Assembly (NCBI GenBank): GCA_019308525.1
Contig: JAFDIC010000077.1
Coordinates: forward strand, 1-11,605
From: Deltaproteobacteria bacterium
GTDB lineage: Bacteria; Desulfobacterota; DSM-4660; Desulfatiglandales; HGW-15
Reading direction: 5' to 3'
DNA length: 11,605 nucleotides
Positions 1 through 6,312 of this stretch are shown here, in pieces. Position numbers and translations under genes: made by a program. Every line of letters starts with the position of its first letter. Position 1 is the first letter of the stretch. Below the pieces are notes generated by a model. It saw only the letters and a list, made by a program, of their open reading frames with translations. It was not told where the DNA came from and did no database searches.

Positions 1-1373
1 GGGTTCCTTTGAAAGTCATGACGTACTTTATCTACCTGTTTATTGCTTTTGGGGCCTTTTACGAGATTTGCGGAGGCACGGAATTCTTTATAGACCTGGC
101 TAGCTCCCTCTTTGGAAAACTGAGGGGCGGGCCTGCAAAGATCTCTGTTGCTGTCAGTGGCATGATGGGGACCATTTCCGGAAGCGCAGTTGCCAATACG
201 GTGACGACCGGGGCTTTGACCATACCACTGATGAAGCGGATCGGATTTGAAGGGCGGGTTGCAGGGGCGGTTGAGGCTGCTGCTTCAACCGGAGGACAGC
301 TCATGCCCCCCGTGATGGGAGCAGCAGCCTTCATCATGGCAGAGTACTTGGGTATCCCTTATCTTTCCGTATGCAAAGCGGCAATAATGCCGGCAGTACT
401 CTATTATTTGGCCATCTTCAGCGTCGTTCATTTCTATTCTTTGAAGATAGGCATACAGGGGCTGCCGGAAAGCGAAGTGCCTTCAATAAAGAAAGTGTTC
501 TATGAAAAGTGGATCTTCATCATACCCATCGGGGTATTGATAGTGATTTTATTACGGGGCTATTCTCCGAGGGTTTCTGTGCTCTATGCTCTTTTGGCCA
601 CGGTGGTCATGAGCGCATTCAAGAAAGAGGCCAGAATGGGCCCCACAAGGATCTTCCAGGCCCTTGCGAAGGCAGCATATAACTCCGTAATGGTCGTCTG
701 TGCATGTGCGACCGCCGGAATCGTGATTGGCGTGGTTCTATTGACCGGTATGGGAGCAAAAATAACAGCCCTTGTCATAAGCCTTTCGTCGGGATCCCTG
801 GTGATAGCATTGCCCGTTACCATGATGGCATCTCTCGTTTTTGGTATGGGCCTCCCAACGGTGGTCTGTTATGTGCTCTTGGCGGCAACAGTGGCACCCT
901 CCCTGGTGAATTTAGGCGTTCCTCCTATAGCAGCACACCTCTTTATATTCTACTTCGGGATGCTGTGCATGGTGACCCCGCCCGTATCCTTTGCCGCGTA
1001 TGCCGGCGCCGCGATCGCCAAGGCTGACCCAATGAAGACGGGGTGGACCGCCTGGACATTCGCCCTGGCAGGATTTCTCCTGCCCTACATGTTTGTATAT
1101 AACAAGTCCCTGCTCATGATGGAATCGGTCTTTCACATATCCTTTTCCCTTGTTACCTCTCTGATCGGTGTTATATGCCTCGGGGCGGGGATAATTGGTT
1201 ATTTGCTCAGAGCCACCGGCAGGTACGAGAGGATCATGCTCTTTGCCGCGGCCTTTCTCCTGATCAAACCGGGCTGGACAACAGATATCATAGGGCTGAT
1301 TTGCGTGGGTTCAACAGTGCTGCTCCAGATGAAAAAGTTGCACGGTCCTGCGAGAGATCTTCAGGCGGGGTAA
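1..1373 (+). CDS. TRAP transporter fused permease (4TM/12TM), 5'-truncated by window edge
   Basis: C-terminal ~456 residues of an inner-membrane TRAP permease in which the small (DctQ-like) and large (DctM-like) subunits are fused; such proteins usually exceed 600 residues. The frame is open to the first base, and the residues before the TTG at position 9 (Val-Pro-Leu) continue the family pattern, so the true start lies upstream. Family hallmarks visible are the stretch with GTISGSAVANTVTTG, the AAASTGGQLMPPVMGAAAF block, GMGLPTVVCYVLLAA and the MVTPPVSFAAYAGAAIAKA block. Many hydrophobic segments follow one another, ending in a GWTTDIIGL tail typical of the fused class. Fused permeases normally work with a TAXI-family periplasmic receptor, expected upstream but not in view. 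They import organic acids using an ion gradient. The substrate cannot be read from the sequence. The TPP enzyme starts 3 nt after the stop, which suggests a shared operon and a 2-oxoacid or similar substrate (inference). Confidence 0.93.
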   Translation, partial: VPLKVMTYFIYLFIAFGAFYEICGGTEFFIDLASSLFGKLRGGPAKISVAVSGMMGTISGSAVANTVTTGALTIPLMKRIGFEGRVAGAVEAAASTGGQLMPPVMGAAAFIMAEYLGIPYLSVCKAAIMPAVLYYLAIFSVVHFYSLKIGIQGLPESEVPSIKKVFYEKWIFIIPIGVLIVILLRGYSPRVSVLYALLATVVMSAFKKEARMGPTRIFQALAKAAYNSVMVVCACATAGIVIGVVLLTGMGAKITALVISLSSGSLVIALPVTMMASLVFGMGLPTVVCYVLLAATVAPSLVNLGVPPIAAHLFIFYFGMLCMVTPPVSFAAYAGAAIAKADPMKTGWTAWTFALAGFLLPYMFVYNKSLLMMESVFHISFSLVTSLIGVICLGAGIIGYLLRATGRYERIMLFAAAFLLIKPGWTTDIIGLICVGSTVLLQMKKLHGPARDLQAG

Positions 1374-1376
1374 GGA

Positions 1377-3083
1377 ATGAAAGTTAAGTTTAGTGGAGAC
1401 ACGGTGGCCCACGCATTGCTGGAATTGCTTTCCCTCAGGGGCATAGAATACTTCTTTGCCAATGCAGGGACGGATTTTGCAAGCATTGTAGAGGCCTTTG
1501 CCCTGAGAGAGAAGCAGGGGAAGGGATACCCCGTACCATTCGCCGTGCCCCACGAGATACCCCTGGTTGGTATGGCCCACGGGTACTACCTGGGAACAGG
1601 AAGACCTCAGGCGGCAATGGTACATGTGACAGTGGGAACCGCCAACAGCATCGGGGGGCTGATGGCTGCGAACAGGGCCAGGATACCCATCCTGTTTTTC
1701 GCAGGAAGGACCCCCATAACCGAGGATGGGGATCGTGCATCAAGACAGGCCCAGATCCACTGGGGCCAGGAATCCTTTGACCAGGGTGGGATGGTCAGGG
1801 AATTTGTAAAATGGGAATATGAGCTGAGGGAGCCTTCGCAACTGGAGACGGTGATTGATCGGGCTGTCACCATGGCCATGACACAACCCCGGGGACCCGT
1901 GTACCTATCCCTTCCGAGGGAGGTCACGGCTGCTCCACTGGGCGAGATTGAGCTGAGAACAGAGGGCCGCTTCGATCTCCCCACCTTCCACCCCGACCCG
2001 GCAAAGATCAAGGAGGCTGCACGGTTGCTGCTAAAGGCACGGTTTCCCCTGATCATTACCTCCGCGATCGGCCAGGACCCTTCAGCCGTGCAGACTCTCG
2101 TAGACGTTGCAGAAGCGGGGGCCGTAGGGGTCGTATCATTCAAACCCGGTTACGTGAATTTTCCTGGAGATCATCCCTGTCACCTGGGGTTTTCCCCGGC
2201 TCCCTATTTCGAGGAGACGGACGTCATCTTCGTGGTTGACTGCGATGTCCCATGGTTTCCCCGGCATTTCAAGCCCATGGATTCTGCGGTGGTCATCCAG
2301 GCAGGCGTTGATCCCTTTTACAGCAACTACCCTATCAGGGGATTTCATTCGGACCTGACCCTGCAAGGAGATCCTGCTTTGGTCCTCTCTGAAATTGCCA
2401 GGGAACTGGCAGGAGATCCTGAAAGGGATGAGGATGCTTTGGCCAGGAGGCAGAAAAAGCTTCAAGGCATTCACGATGGTATTGCCCGGAAACTCACGGG
2501 ATTTCCCAGGGGCTCGGACCGGGAAAGCCCCCTGGATTTTGGTTGGATTTCCCACAATCTTGCCCGATTCACGGGAGATGATACCATAGTCGTCAATGAG
2601 TATGGGAACGCCATGGAGGAAAGGCTGGACTACCCTCCGGGGGGTTATTTCGGCCCGACCCACGCAGGATACCTGGGCTGGAGCTTCGGGACGGCCCTTG
2701 GCCTCAAACTGGCTCAGCCTGAAAAGACCGTCATTTTGACGGTGGGTGACGGCGCATACATGTTCTCGGTCCCAAGCGCCTGTCATTTTGTATCAAATGC
2801 AAACCGTTTGCCCCTGCTCGTAGTGGTATACAACAACCGACGGTGGAATGCCGTAAAAAGGGCCACCCTTGGGGTTCATCCCGAGGGAGTCGCCTCCCGG
2901 TCCCAGAAATTTCCCCTCAGCTCACTCGAACCCACGGGAGACTATGAGAAGATCTGTGAGGCCTTTGGGGGGTACGGCGAAAAGGTGGAGGATCCCGGCC
3001 AGGTGCTACCTGCCCTTGAAAGGGCGTTTCATGCCGTTCGGGTGGAGAAACGCCAGGCCCTCCTCAATATCATATGCAAGTGA
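1377..3083 (+). CDS. Thiamine diphosphate-dependent enzyme, acetolactate synthase-like; substrate unknown
   Basis: 568-residue protein with the three-domain plan of the acetolactate synthase/benzoylformate decarboxylase superfamily. The N-terminal PYR domain carries the likely catalytic glutamate, Glu60, in VPHEIPLVGMAHGY. The middle domain lies around residues 190-340. The C-terminal PP domain has the GDG...NN cofactor motif: Gly457-Asp458-Gly459, 26 residues, then Asn486-Asn487, binding ThDP and Mg2+. The protein is probably cytosolic and acts on a 2-oxoacid by decarboxylation or carboligation. The N-terminal NAGTDFASIVEAF stretch differs from classical acetolactate synthases (which have a GGxxxPxxDAL-type stretch), and no ilvN regulatory subunit follows, so a branched-chain amino-acid role is unlikely. 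Start ATG lies 3 nt after the TRAP stop, with purine-rich sequence just upstream, so translation may be coupled. The stop TGA (3081-3083) sits inside a seven-base repeat unit. The family assignment is secure; the reaction is not. Confidence 0.9.
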   Translation: MKVKFSGDTVAHALLELLSLRGIEYFFANAGTDFASIVEAFALREKQGKGYPVPFAVPHEIPLVGMAHGYYLGTGRPQAAMVHVTVGTANSIGGLMAANRARIPILFFAGRTPITEDGDRASRQAQIHWGQESFDQGGMVREFVKWEYELREPSQLETVIDRAVTMAMTQPRGPVYLSLPREVTAAPLGEIELRTEGRFDLPTFHPDPAKIKEAARLLLKARFPLIITSAIGQDPSAVQTLVDVAEAGAVGVVSFKPGYVNFPGDHPCHLGFSPAPYFEETDVIFVVDCDVPWFPRHFKPMDSAVVIQAGVDPFYSNYPIRGFHSDLTLQGDPALVLSEIARELAGDPERDEDALARRQKKLQGIHDGIARKLTGFPRGSDRESPLDFGWISHNLARFTGDDTIVVNEYGNAMEERLDYPPGGYFGPTHAGYLGWSFGTALGLKLAQPEKTVILTVGDGAYMFSVPSACHFVSNANRLPLLVVVYNNRRWNAVKRATLGVHPEGVASRSQKFPLSSLEPTGDYEKICEAFGGYGEKVEDPGQVLPALERAFHAVRVEKRQALLNIICK

Positions 3084-3229
3084 CGAGTGAGGGACGACCG
3101 ACGACGGACGACCGACGACCGCCGACGGACGACGCGCTGAATTTTGAATTTTGAATCCTGAATTTTGAACCCTGAACCTCGAACTTTGAATCCTGCCGAA
3201 GGCAGGCTCCTTGAACCTGGAACCTTGAA
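3079..3229. repeat. Heptameric repeat array, two unit families in one register, with an inserted hairpin
   Basis: The whole gap between the TPP gene and radA is a seven-base periodic array. It opens with AGTGACG and AGTGAGG (3079-3092), followed by six GACGACC-type units (3093-3134) and eight NNNTGAA-type units such as TTTTGAA and CTTTGAA (3135-3190; one of them reads CCTCGAA). An 18-nt hairpin follows (3191-3208), then three more units (CCTTGAA, CCTGGAA, CCTTGAA; 3209-3229). The phase is unbroken from 3079 to 3190 even though the unit sequence changes twice. No promoter or intrinsic terminator is visible. Confidence 0.9.
3191..3208 (+). repeat. 18-nt hairpin unit, copy 1
   Basis: TCCTGCCGAAGGCAGGCT: CCTGCC pairs perfectly with GGCAGG across a 3-nt loop (GAA). 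It lies exactly between two TTGAA-type heptads. The same unit, differing only in the loop, recurs at 4618-4635 (inverted) and 10270-10287. No T-run follows, so a terminator role is not supported. Confidence 0.85.
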
Positions 3230-3238
3230 TTTTTTCTC

Positions 3239-4594
3239 ATGAAAAAGAGTTCAAAATTGATGTATGTATGCCAGGGCTGCGGGTACCAGGCCCCTAAGTG
3301 GCTTGGCAGATGCCCTGATTGCGGGCAGTGGAACAGCCTTGTGGAAGAGCCGGTTGAGCCCTTGGGAAAGAGCGGTACTCCATCAGCAATGGGTAAGCCC
3401 TTGCGGGTCAAGGAGATATCCCTGGACCCCGAACTGAGAATAAGAAGCGGAATTGCAGAGTTCGACAGGACCCTCGGTGGGGGCATAGTCCCGGGTTCGA
3501 TGGTTCTCGTGGGAGGGGACCCGGGAATTGGAAAATCAACGCTCGTGCTTCAGGTTGCCGCCTTGCTGGCAAGAAAAGGGGTCAGGGCCCTGTATCTTTC
3601 AGGAGAGGAGTCGGCGCAGCAGATAAAGATGAGGGCTCAGAGGTTGGGCGTAAATCCTGATAACCTCTTCATACTAAACGGGACATGTGTGGAGGAACTT
3701 TTGCGGCTCCTGGAAGACCTCGCCCTTGGCTTGCTGGTGGTGGACTCGGTGCAGACCGTGTACACGGAGGGCATACCCTCTGCGCCCGGGAGCGTAGGGC
3801 AGGTGAGGGAAGTCTGCACGAGGCTGCTGAACTGGTCCAAGAGCACTGGCGTCCCCACCCTCCTGATAGGACACGTCACCAAGGAGGGGTCGATCGCTGG
3901 CCCAAAGGCCCTTGAGCACTTGGTGGATACCGTCCTCTACCTGGAAGGGGATGCGGCGCATGCCTTCCGCATACTGCGTTCCGTAAAAAACAGGTTTGGC
4001 GCCACGAACGAGATCGGGGTCTTTGAAATGAAGGACAGGGGCCTGGAGGAAGTGGGAAACCCTTCCCGCATATTCCTTGAGGAGAGGCCTGAGGGTGCGG
4101 CAGGCTCCGCTGTTATCCCTTGCATCGAAGGCACCCGTCCCCTGCTGGTGGAAGTCCAGGCACTCGTAGGACCGAGTCCCCTGGGAATGCCCCGGAGAAC
4201 GGCCATTGGAGTTGATCACAATCGCATCTCCATGCTGGTCGCTGTCCTGGCAAAGAGGATGGGTATGGAAATGGGAGACCAGGACATCTTCGTTAACGTG
4301 GCAGGGGGCTTGAGAGTCTCTGAGCCGGCAGCCGATCTTGGCATTGTCTGCGCCATGGTTTCCAGTTTCCTGGACAAGCCCTTGGACGACAACCTGGTGG
4401 TCTTCGGAGAAATCGGCCTGGCCGGGGAGGTCAGGGGAGTAAACCAGCCGGAAATGAGGCTGAGGGAGGCCCAAAAGCTGGGCTTTTCACGCTGCCTCCT
4501 TTCCAGGCGGAACATGGAGGGTGCATGTGGCTTCGGAGACATGGACTTGGTGGGGGTAGAGTCTGTCAGGGGCCTCCTGGACGTCCTTTATTGA
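3239..4594 (+). CDS. radA: DNA repair protein RadA (Sms)
   Basis: 451 residues, the normal length for RadA, a cytosolic RecA-like ATPase that drives branch migration of recombination intermediates together with RecA. Domains in order: an N-terminal C4 zinc finger (Cys11, Cys14, Cys25, Cys28); a RecA-type ATPase core with Walker A GGDPGIGKST at 92-101 (Lys99) and a hydrophobic Walker B strand LGLLVVDSVQT; the RadA signature KNRFG at 250-254; and a C-terminal Lon-protease-like domain from about residue 290 (VEVQALVGPSPLGMPRRTAIG and following). Start ATG 3239 follows the repeat array by 9 nt with no clear Shine-Dalgarno sequence. ATG at 3260 (residue 8) is a possible alternative and would keep the zinc finger. 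No gene-specific promoter is recognised, so transcription may come from upstream or from within the repeat DNA. Heptads resume 9 nt after the stop. Confidence 0.97.
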   Translation: MKKSSKLMYVCQGCGYQAPKWLGRCPDCGQWNSLVEEPVEPLGKSGTPSAMGKPLRVKEISLDPELRIRSGIAEFDRTLGGGIVPGSMVLVGGDPGIGKSTLVLQVAALLARKGVRALYLSGEESAQQIKMRAQRLGVNPDNLFILNGTCVEELLRLLEDLALGLLVVDSVQTVYTEGIPSAPGSVGQVREVCTRLLNWSKSTGVPTLLIGHVTKEGSIAGPKALEHLVDTVLYLEGDAAHAFRILRSVKNRFGATNEIGVFEMKDRGLEEVGNPSRIFLEERPEGAAGSAVIPCIEGTRPLLVEVQALVGPSPLGMPRRTAIGVDHNRISMLVAVLAKRMGMEMGDQDIFVNVAGGLRVSEPAADLGIVCAMVSSFLDKPLDDNLVVFGEIGLAGEVRGVNQPEMRLREAQKLGFSRCLLSRRNMEGACGFGDMDLVGVESVRGLLDVLY

Positions 4595-4603
4595 GCAGAA
4601 GAG

Positions 4604-4663
4604 TTCAAAGTTCAAGGAGCCTGCCTCCGGCAGGATTCAAGGTTCAAAGTTCAAAGTTCAAAA
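4604..4663 (-). repeat. TTGAA-type heptads with inverted 18-nt hairpin (4618-4635)
   Basis: In the minus orientation the units read CTTTGAA and CCTTGAA. Two units (4604-4617) are followed by an 18-nt hairpin at 4618-4635 (minus-strand TCCTGCCGGAGGCAGGCT) and four more heptads (4636-4663). This is the same arrangement as at 3184-3229, inverted. The space 4595-5243 (649 bp) holds no gene; it is all repeat mosaic. Confidence 0.88.
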
Positions 4664-4834
4664 TCTCGGGAAGATACGAGTCACGAGTTACAAGTGACAA
4701 GGTGCAAGTGACTGTTACTTTTCCATTCCACGGTCATTGGTCGGCTGTCGGCGGTCATCGGTCGTCGGTCGGCGGTCGTTCTGCTCTTATCTCTCGCCTC
4801 TGACCTCAAGCCTCCAACCTGCAACAATTCCTTT

Positions 4835-4862
4835 GATCGCAACAACATGTTGCTCCTACAGG
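4835..4862 (-). repeat. REP-like hairpin, subfamily A, copy 1
   Basis: On the minus strand: CCTGTAGGA, then a 15-nt hairpin GCAACA-TGT-TGTTGC (6-bp stem, 3-nt loop), then GATC. The GTAG head followed by a short palindrome and a GCGAT tail resembles the architecture of Pseudomonas-type REP sequences (head GTRG plus hairpin). It is identical to 10083-10110 and differs by one base from 5059-5086. Confidence 0.72.
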
Positions 4863-4900
4863 GGAGGTTCAAAGTTCAAGGTTCAAGGTTCCAAGGCATA

Positions 4901-4929
4901 GAATCGTGGCAAGATGCCACTCCTAGAGG
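4901..4929 (-). repeat. REP-like hairpin, subfamily B, copy 1
   Basis: On the minus strand: CCTCTAGGA, then a 15-nt hairpin GTGGCA-TCT-TGCCAC, then GATTC. It has the same 6-3-6 geometry and TAGGA head as subfamily A but a different stem. A relative at 8018-8046 has a changed stem that still pairs. Confidence 0.68.
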
Positions 4930-4930
4930 A

Positions 4931-5146
4931 AGTCACGAGTTACAAGTGACAAGTTGCAAGTGACTGTTGCTTTTCCATTCCAAGGTCATCGGTCGGCGGT
5001 CGTTCTGCTCTTATCTCTCGCCTCTGACCTCAAGCCTCCAACCTGCAACAATTCCTTTGATCGCAACAACATGTTGCTTCTACAGGGGAGGTTCAAAGTT
5101 CAAGGTTCAAGGTTCCAAGGCATAGAATCGTGGCAAGATCCCACTC
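4931..5146 (-). repeat. Composite long repeat, copy 2 (tandem with copy 1)
   Basis: Near-identical to 4679-4924 in the same order. The offset between copies is 252 bp up to the GTCNNNG array and 224 bp after it, because this copy has three GTCNNNG heptads (4985-5005) where copy 1 has seven. It contains REP-like A copy 2 (5059-5086, one substitution, GTAGAAG in place of GTAGGAG) and a degenerate REP-like B (about 5125-5146). Confidence 0.9.
5059..5086 (-). repeat. REP-like hairpin, subfamily A, copy 2
   Basis: Same 28-nt unit as 4835-4862, with the stem GCAACA/TGTTGC intact and one substitution in the head (GTAGAAG). Confidence 0.68.
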
Positions 5147-5166
5147 GCATGTCCTTTCTGTCCTCT

Positions 5167-5241
5167 GTCGGCGGTCATTGGTCGGCCGTCATCGGTCGTC
5201 GGTCGTCTTTCCGGCTGCTTACTGCTTACTGCTCACTTTGT
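5167..5241. repeat. GTCNNNG and ACTGCTT heptad arrays next to the nitroreductase stop
   Basis: Six GTCNNNG-type units (GTCGGCG, GTCATTG and so on, 5167-5208) are followed after 5 nt by GCTGCTT, ACTGCTT, ACTGCTC and a degenerate unit (5214-5241). The nitroreductase stop codon begins 2 nt further on, at 5244. The ACTGCTT/ACTGCTC units read on the minus strand match the GTAAGCA/GTGAGCA units flanking the trxB stop. Confidence 0.82.
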
Positions 5242-5243
5242 TC

Positions 5244-5894
5244 TCACTCCCTCCACCGGACAACTTCGCCGAGAGGTGCCCTTTGCGAAATAGATCTGTT
5301 CACCGGGGCCCCGGTATCCCTGTATCCCACGGCAACACCTATTACGACCTTCTTCTCTTCCGGGATGTTCAGGAACTCCTTGATTTCATCTTCAAAGGCA
5401 GTAATCAGACCGATGGGACAGGTCCCCAGTCCCAGCCCGTGGGCGGCTAGAACCAGGTAGCCTAAAAGGACACCCATATCGGTCAAGCGAGCAGAGGAAA
5501 ACACTTCATCTATTGTCAAAATGATTCCTGTTGGCGCCCCGTAGAAGTTGCAGCTTCCTTCATTGATGAACTCCTGGAAATCCGGAGTTTCCGACAGATT
5601 AGGAGCTATACATTCCAGAAGCTCTCTTTGTCGCCTCATGAAATGCTCCGGCAGTGGCCTGGATGCACCAGGCCCACAGGAAATATTCCTCTCCCTCATC
5701 CTCTTTACCAGGATTCTGCTGAGCCTTTTGCGTTCTTCCCCGGACACAACGTATATCTCCCAGGGCTGAATGTTTATGGCAGATGGTGCCTGGGTGGCCA
5801 GTGAGAGCAAATCTTCCAGGACACTCCTCTCCAAGGGCCTGTCCAGAAATGCCCTCGTGCTTCTCCTTGTCTTAATCGCCTCTAGAATATCCAT
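5244..5894 (-). CDS. Nitroreductase family protein (FMN-dependent oxidoreductase)
   Basis: 216 residues, a typical size for the family. These cytosolic homodimeric flavoproteins bind FMN and reduce nitro groups, quinones or other acceptors with NAD(P)H. Visible marks are the N-terminal IKTRRSTRAF (Arg10, Arg11, Ser12, Arg14, the FMN phosphate-binding pattern), APSAINIQPWEIYVV at about 37-51, the GLGLGTCPIGL segment that follows a hydrophobic helix, and the C-terminal QRAPLGEVV. Start ATG at 5894 is chosen over the longer frame (to 6014) because a strong Shine-Dalgarno GGAGG lies at 5905-5909, the family's N-terminus begins here, and the promoter -35 box overlaps the longer start. The stretch with several cysteines and prolines around residues 70-85 is somewhat unusual, but no CxxC cluster for an Fe-S centre is present, so a plain flavoprotein is favoured. 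The physiological substrate is unknown. It is the only complete minus-strand gene in the window, with its own promoter. Confidence 0.93.
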   Translation of the reverse strand: MDILEAIKTRRSTRAFLDRPLERSVLEDLLSLATQAPSAINIQPWEIYVVSGEERKRLSRILVKRMRERNISCGPGASRPLPEHFMRRQRELLECIAPNLSETPDFQEFINEGSCNFYGAPTGIILTIDEVFSSARLTDMGVLLGYLVLAAHGLGLGTCPIGLITAFEDEIKEFLNIPEEKKVVIGVAVGYRDTGAPVNRSISQRAPLGEVVRWRE

Positions 5895-5917
5895 AATACG
5901 CCCCCCTCCAATTCTGC

Positions 5918-5931
5918 GGCACTTCCGTGCC
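5918..5931 (-). other. Small hairpin in the nitroreductase 5' leader
   Basis: On the minus strand GGCAC-GGAA-GTGCC: a 5-bp stem with a GNRA-type loop, 8 nt upstream of the GGAGG ribosome-binding site. It could modulate initiation; no known riboswitch is recognised. Confidence 0.4.
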
Positions 5932-5985
5932 CGGATTGTCACAAAACACGCCTGGTTCCTTGGAGGCTCCAGGACTGTCCCAAGT

Positions 5986-6014
5986 CTTATAACCCAATGG
6001 GGGTATTTCGTCAA
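5986..6014 (-). promoter_or_regulatory. Sigma70-like promoter of the nitroreductase gene
   Basis: On the minus strand, -35 TTGACG (6009-6014), a 17-nt spacer and -10 TATAAG (5986-5991). Both boxes match the consensus at five of six positions with ideal spacing. Transcription would begin near 5979, giving a leader of about 85 nt before ATG 5894. Confidence 0.65.
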
Positions 6015-6089
6015 ATTTGATGCCTCCCTGGGAATCCCGCTTCAACAGCAGTGGTGGGAGCGGGTATTGGGGGAAGCACATATGTCCTG

Positions 6090-6312
6090 TTGAGGATAGG
6101 GCCCTAATTGTGATAGTCTCGGCAGGAGGTCTTATCTGGCGTTCAAGGATTGTCGCCGGGCCTATGCACGTGCATGAAAGGCTTTGAAAATCTTGGCAGT
6201 TTCATCAAGTCTTGGAGTGAGGCAAGCATCTTGCCGTCCTCAAAGAAGGTTTTGCGAAGGTCCCAATAGGATGAAGGAAGGCAGGGGGCGGCTGAGGAAA
6301 GGAGATACGGGG
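6090..6312 (+). promoter_or_regulatory. Upstream region of the beta-CASP gene: weak promoter candidate, palindrome, hairpin
   Basis: The space 5895-6312 has no gene. On the plus strand TTGAGG (6090-6095) and GATAGT (6112-6117), separated by 16 nt with an upstream TG, form a weak extended -10 promoter candidate. ATGCACGTGCAT (6164-6175) is a perfect 12-bp palindrome that could be an operator. GGCAAG-CAT-CTTGCC (6221-6235) is a perfect 6-3-6 hairpin with the same geometry as the REP-like units. A Shine-Dalgarno AAAGGAG lies at 6298-6304. Unlike the other spaces it carries no heptad array. Confidence 0.35.

Larger units (their letters stand above)
4679..4930 (-). repeat. Composite long repeat, copy 1
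   Basis: A 252-bp block made in order of AGTNACA-type heptads (4679-4720), a TTTTCCATTCC link, seven GTCNNNG-type heptads (4733-4781), a short link, five CTCNNNC-type heptads (4791-4825), an inverted REP-like hairpin (4835-4862), GTTCAAG heptads (4867-4887) and a second inverted REP-like hairpin (4901-4929). It is followed immediately by copy 2. The minus strand is taken as the reference because the REP-like units read GTAGGAG on it. Confidence 0.9.

Noticed and set aside
9..11. TTG at position 9 as the start of the TRAP permease
   Set aside because: The frame is open upstream to the window edge, the preceding residues fit the fused-permease pattern, and the N-terminal part of the fused protein would be missing.
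3674..4474. Long open frame antisense to radA
   Set aside because: It is the shadow of a high-confidence gene; no family motifs and no start signals.
4679..5146. Possible CRISPR array
   Set aside because: Only two long copies, adjacent and without unique spacers; the short repeats are 7 bp and contiguous; no cas genes.
4954..5460. Plus-strand open frame spanning composite repeat copy 2 and the end of the nitroreductase gene
   Set aside because: It crosses repeats and the antisense of a well-supported gene, with no recognisable protein.
6184..6312. N-terminal extension of the beta-CASP protein from ATG 6184
   Set aside because: The added 43 residues are basic and unlike the family, contain a hairpin, and lack a ribosome-binding site, whereas ATG 6313 has a good one.
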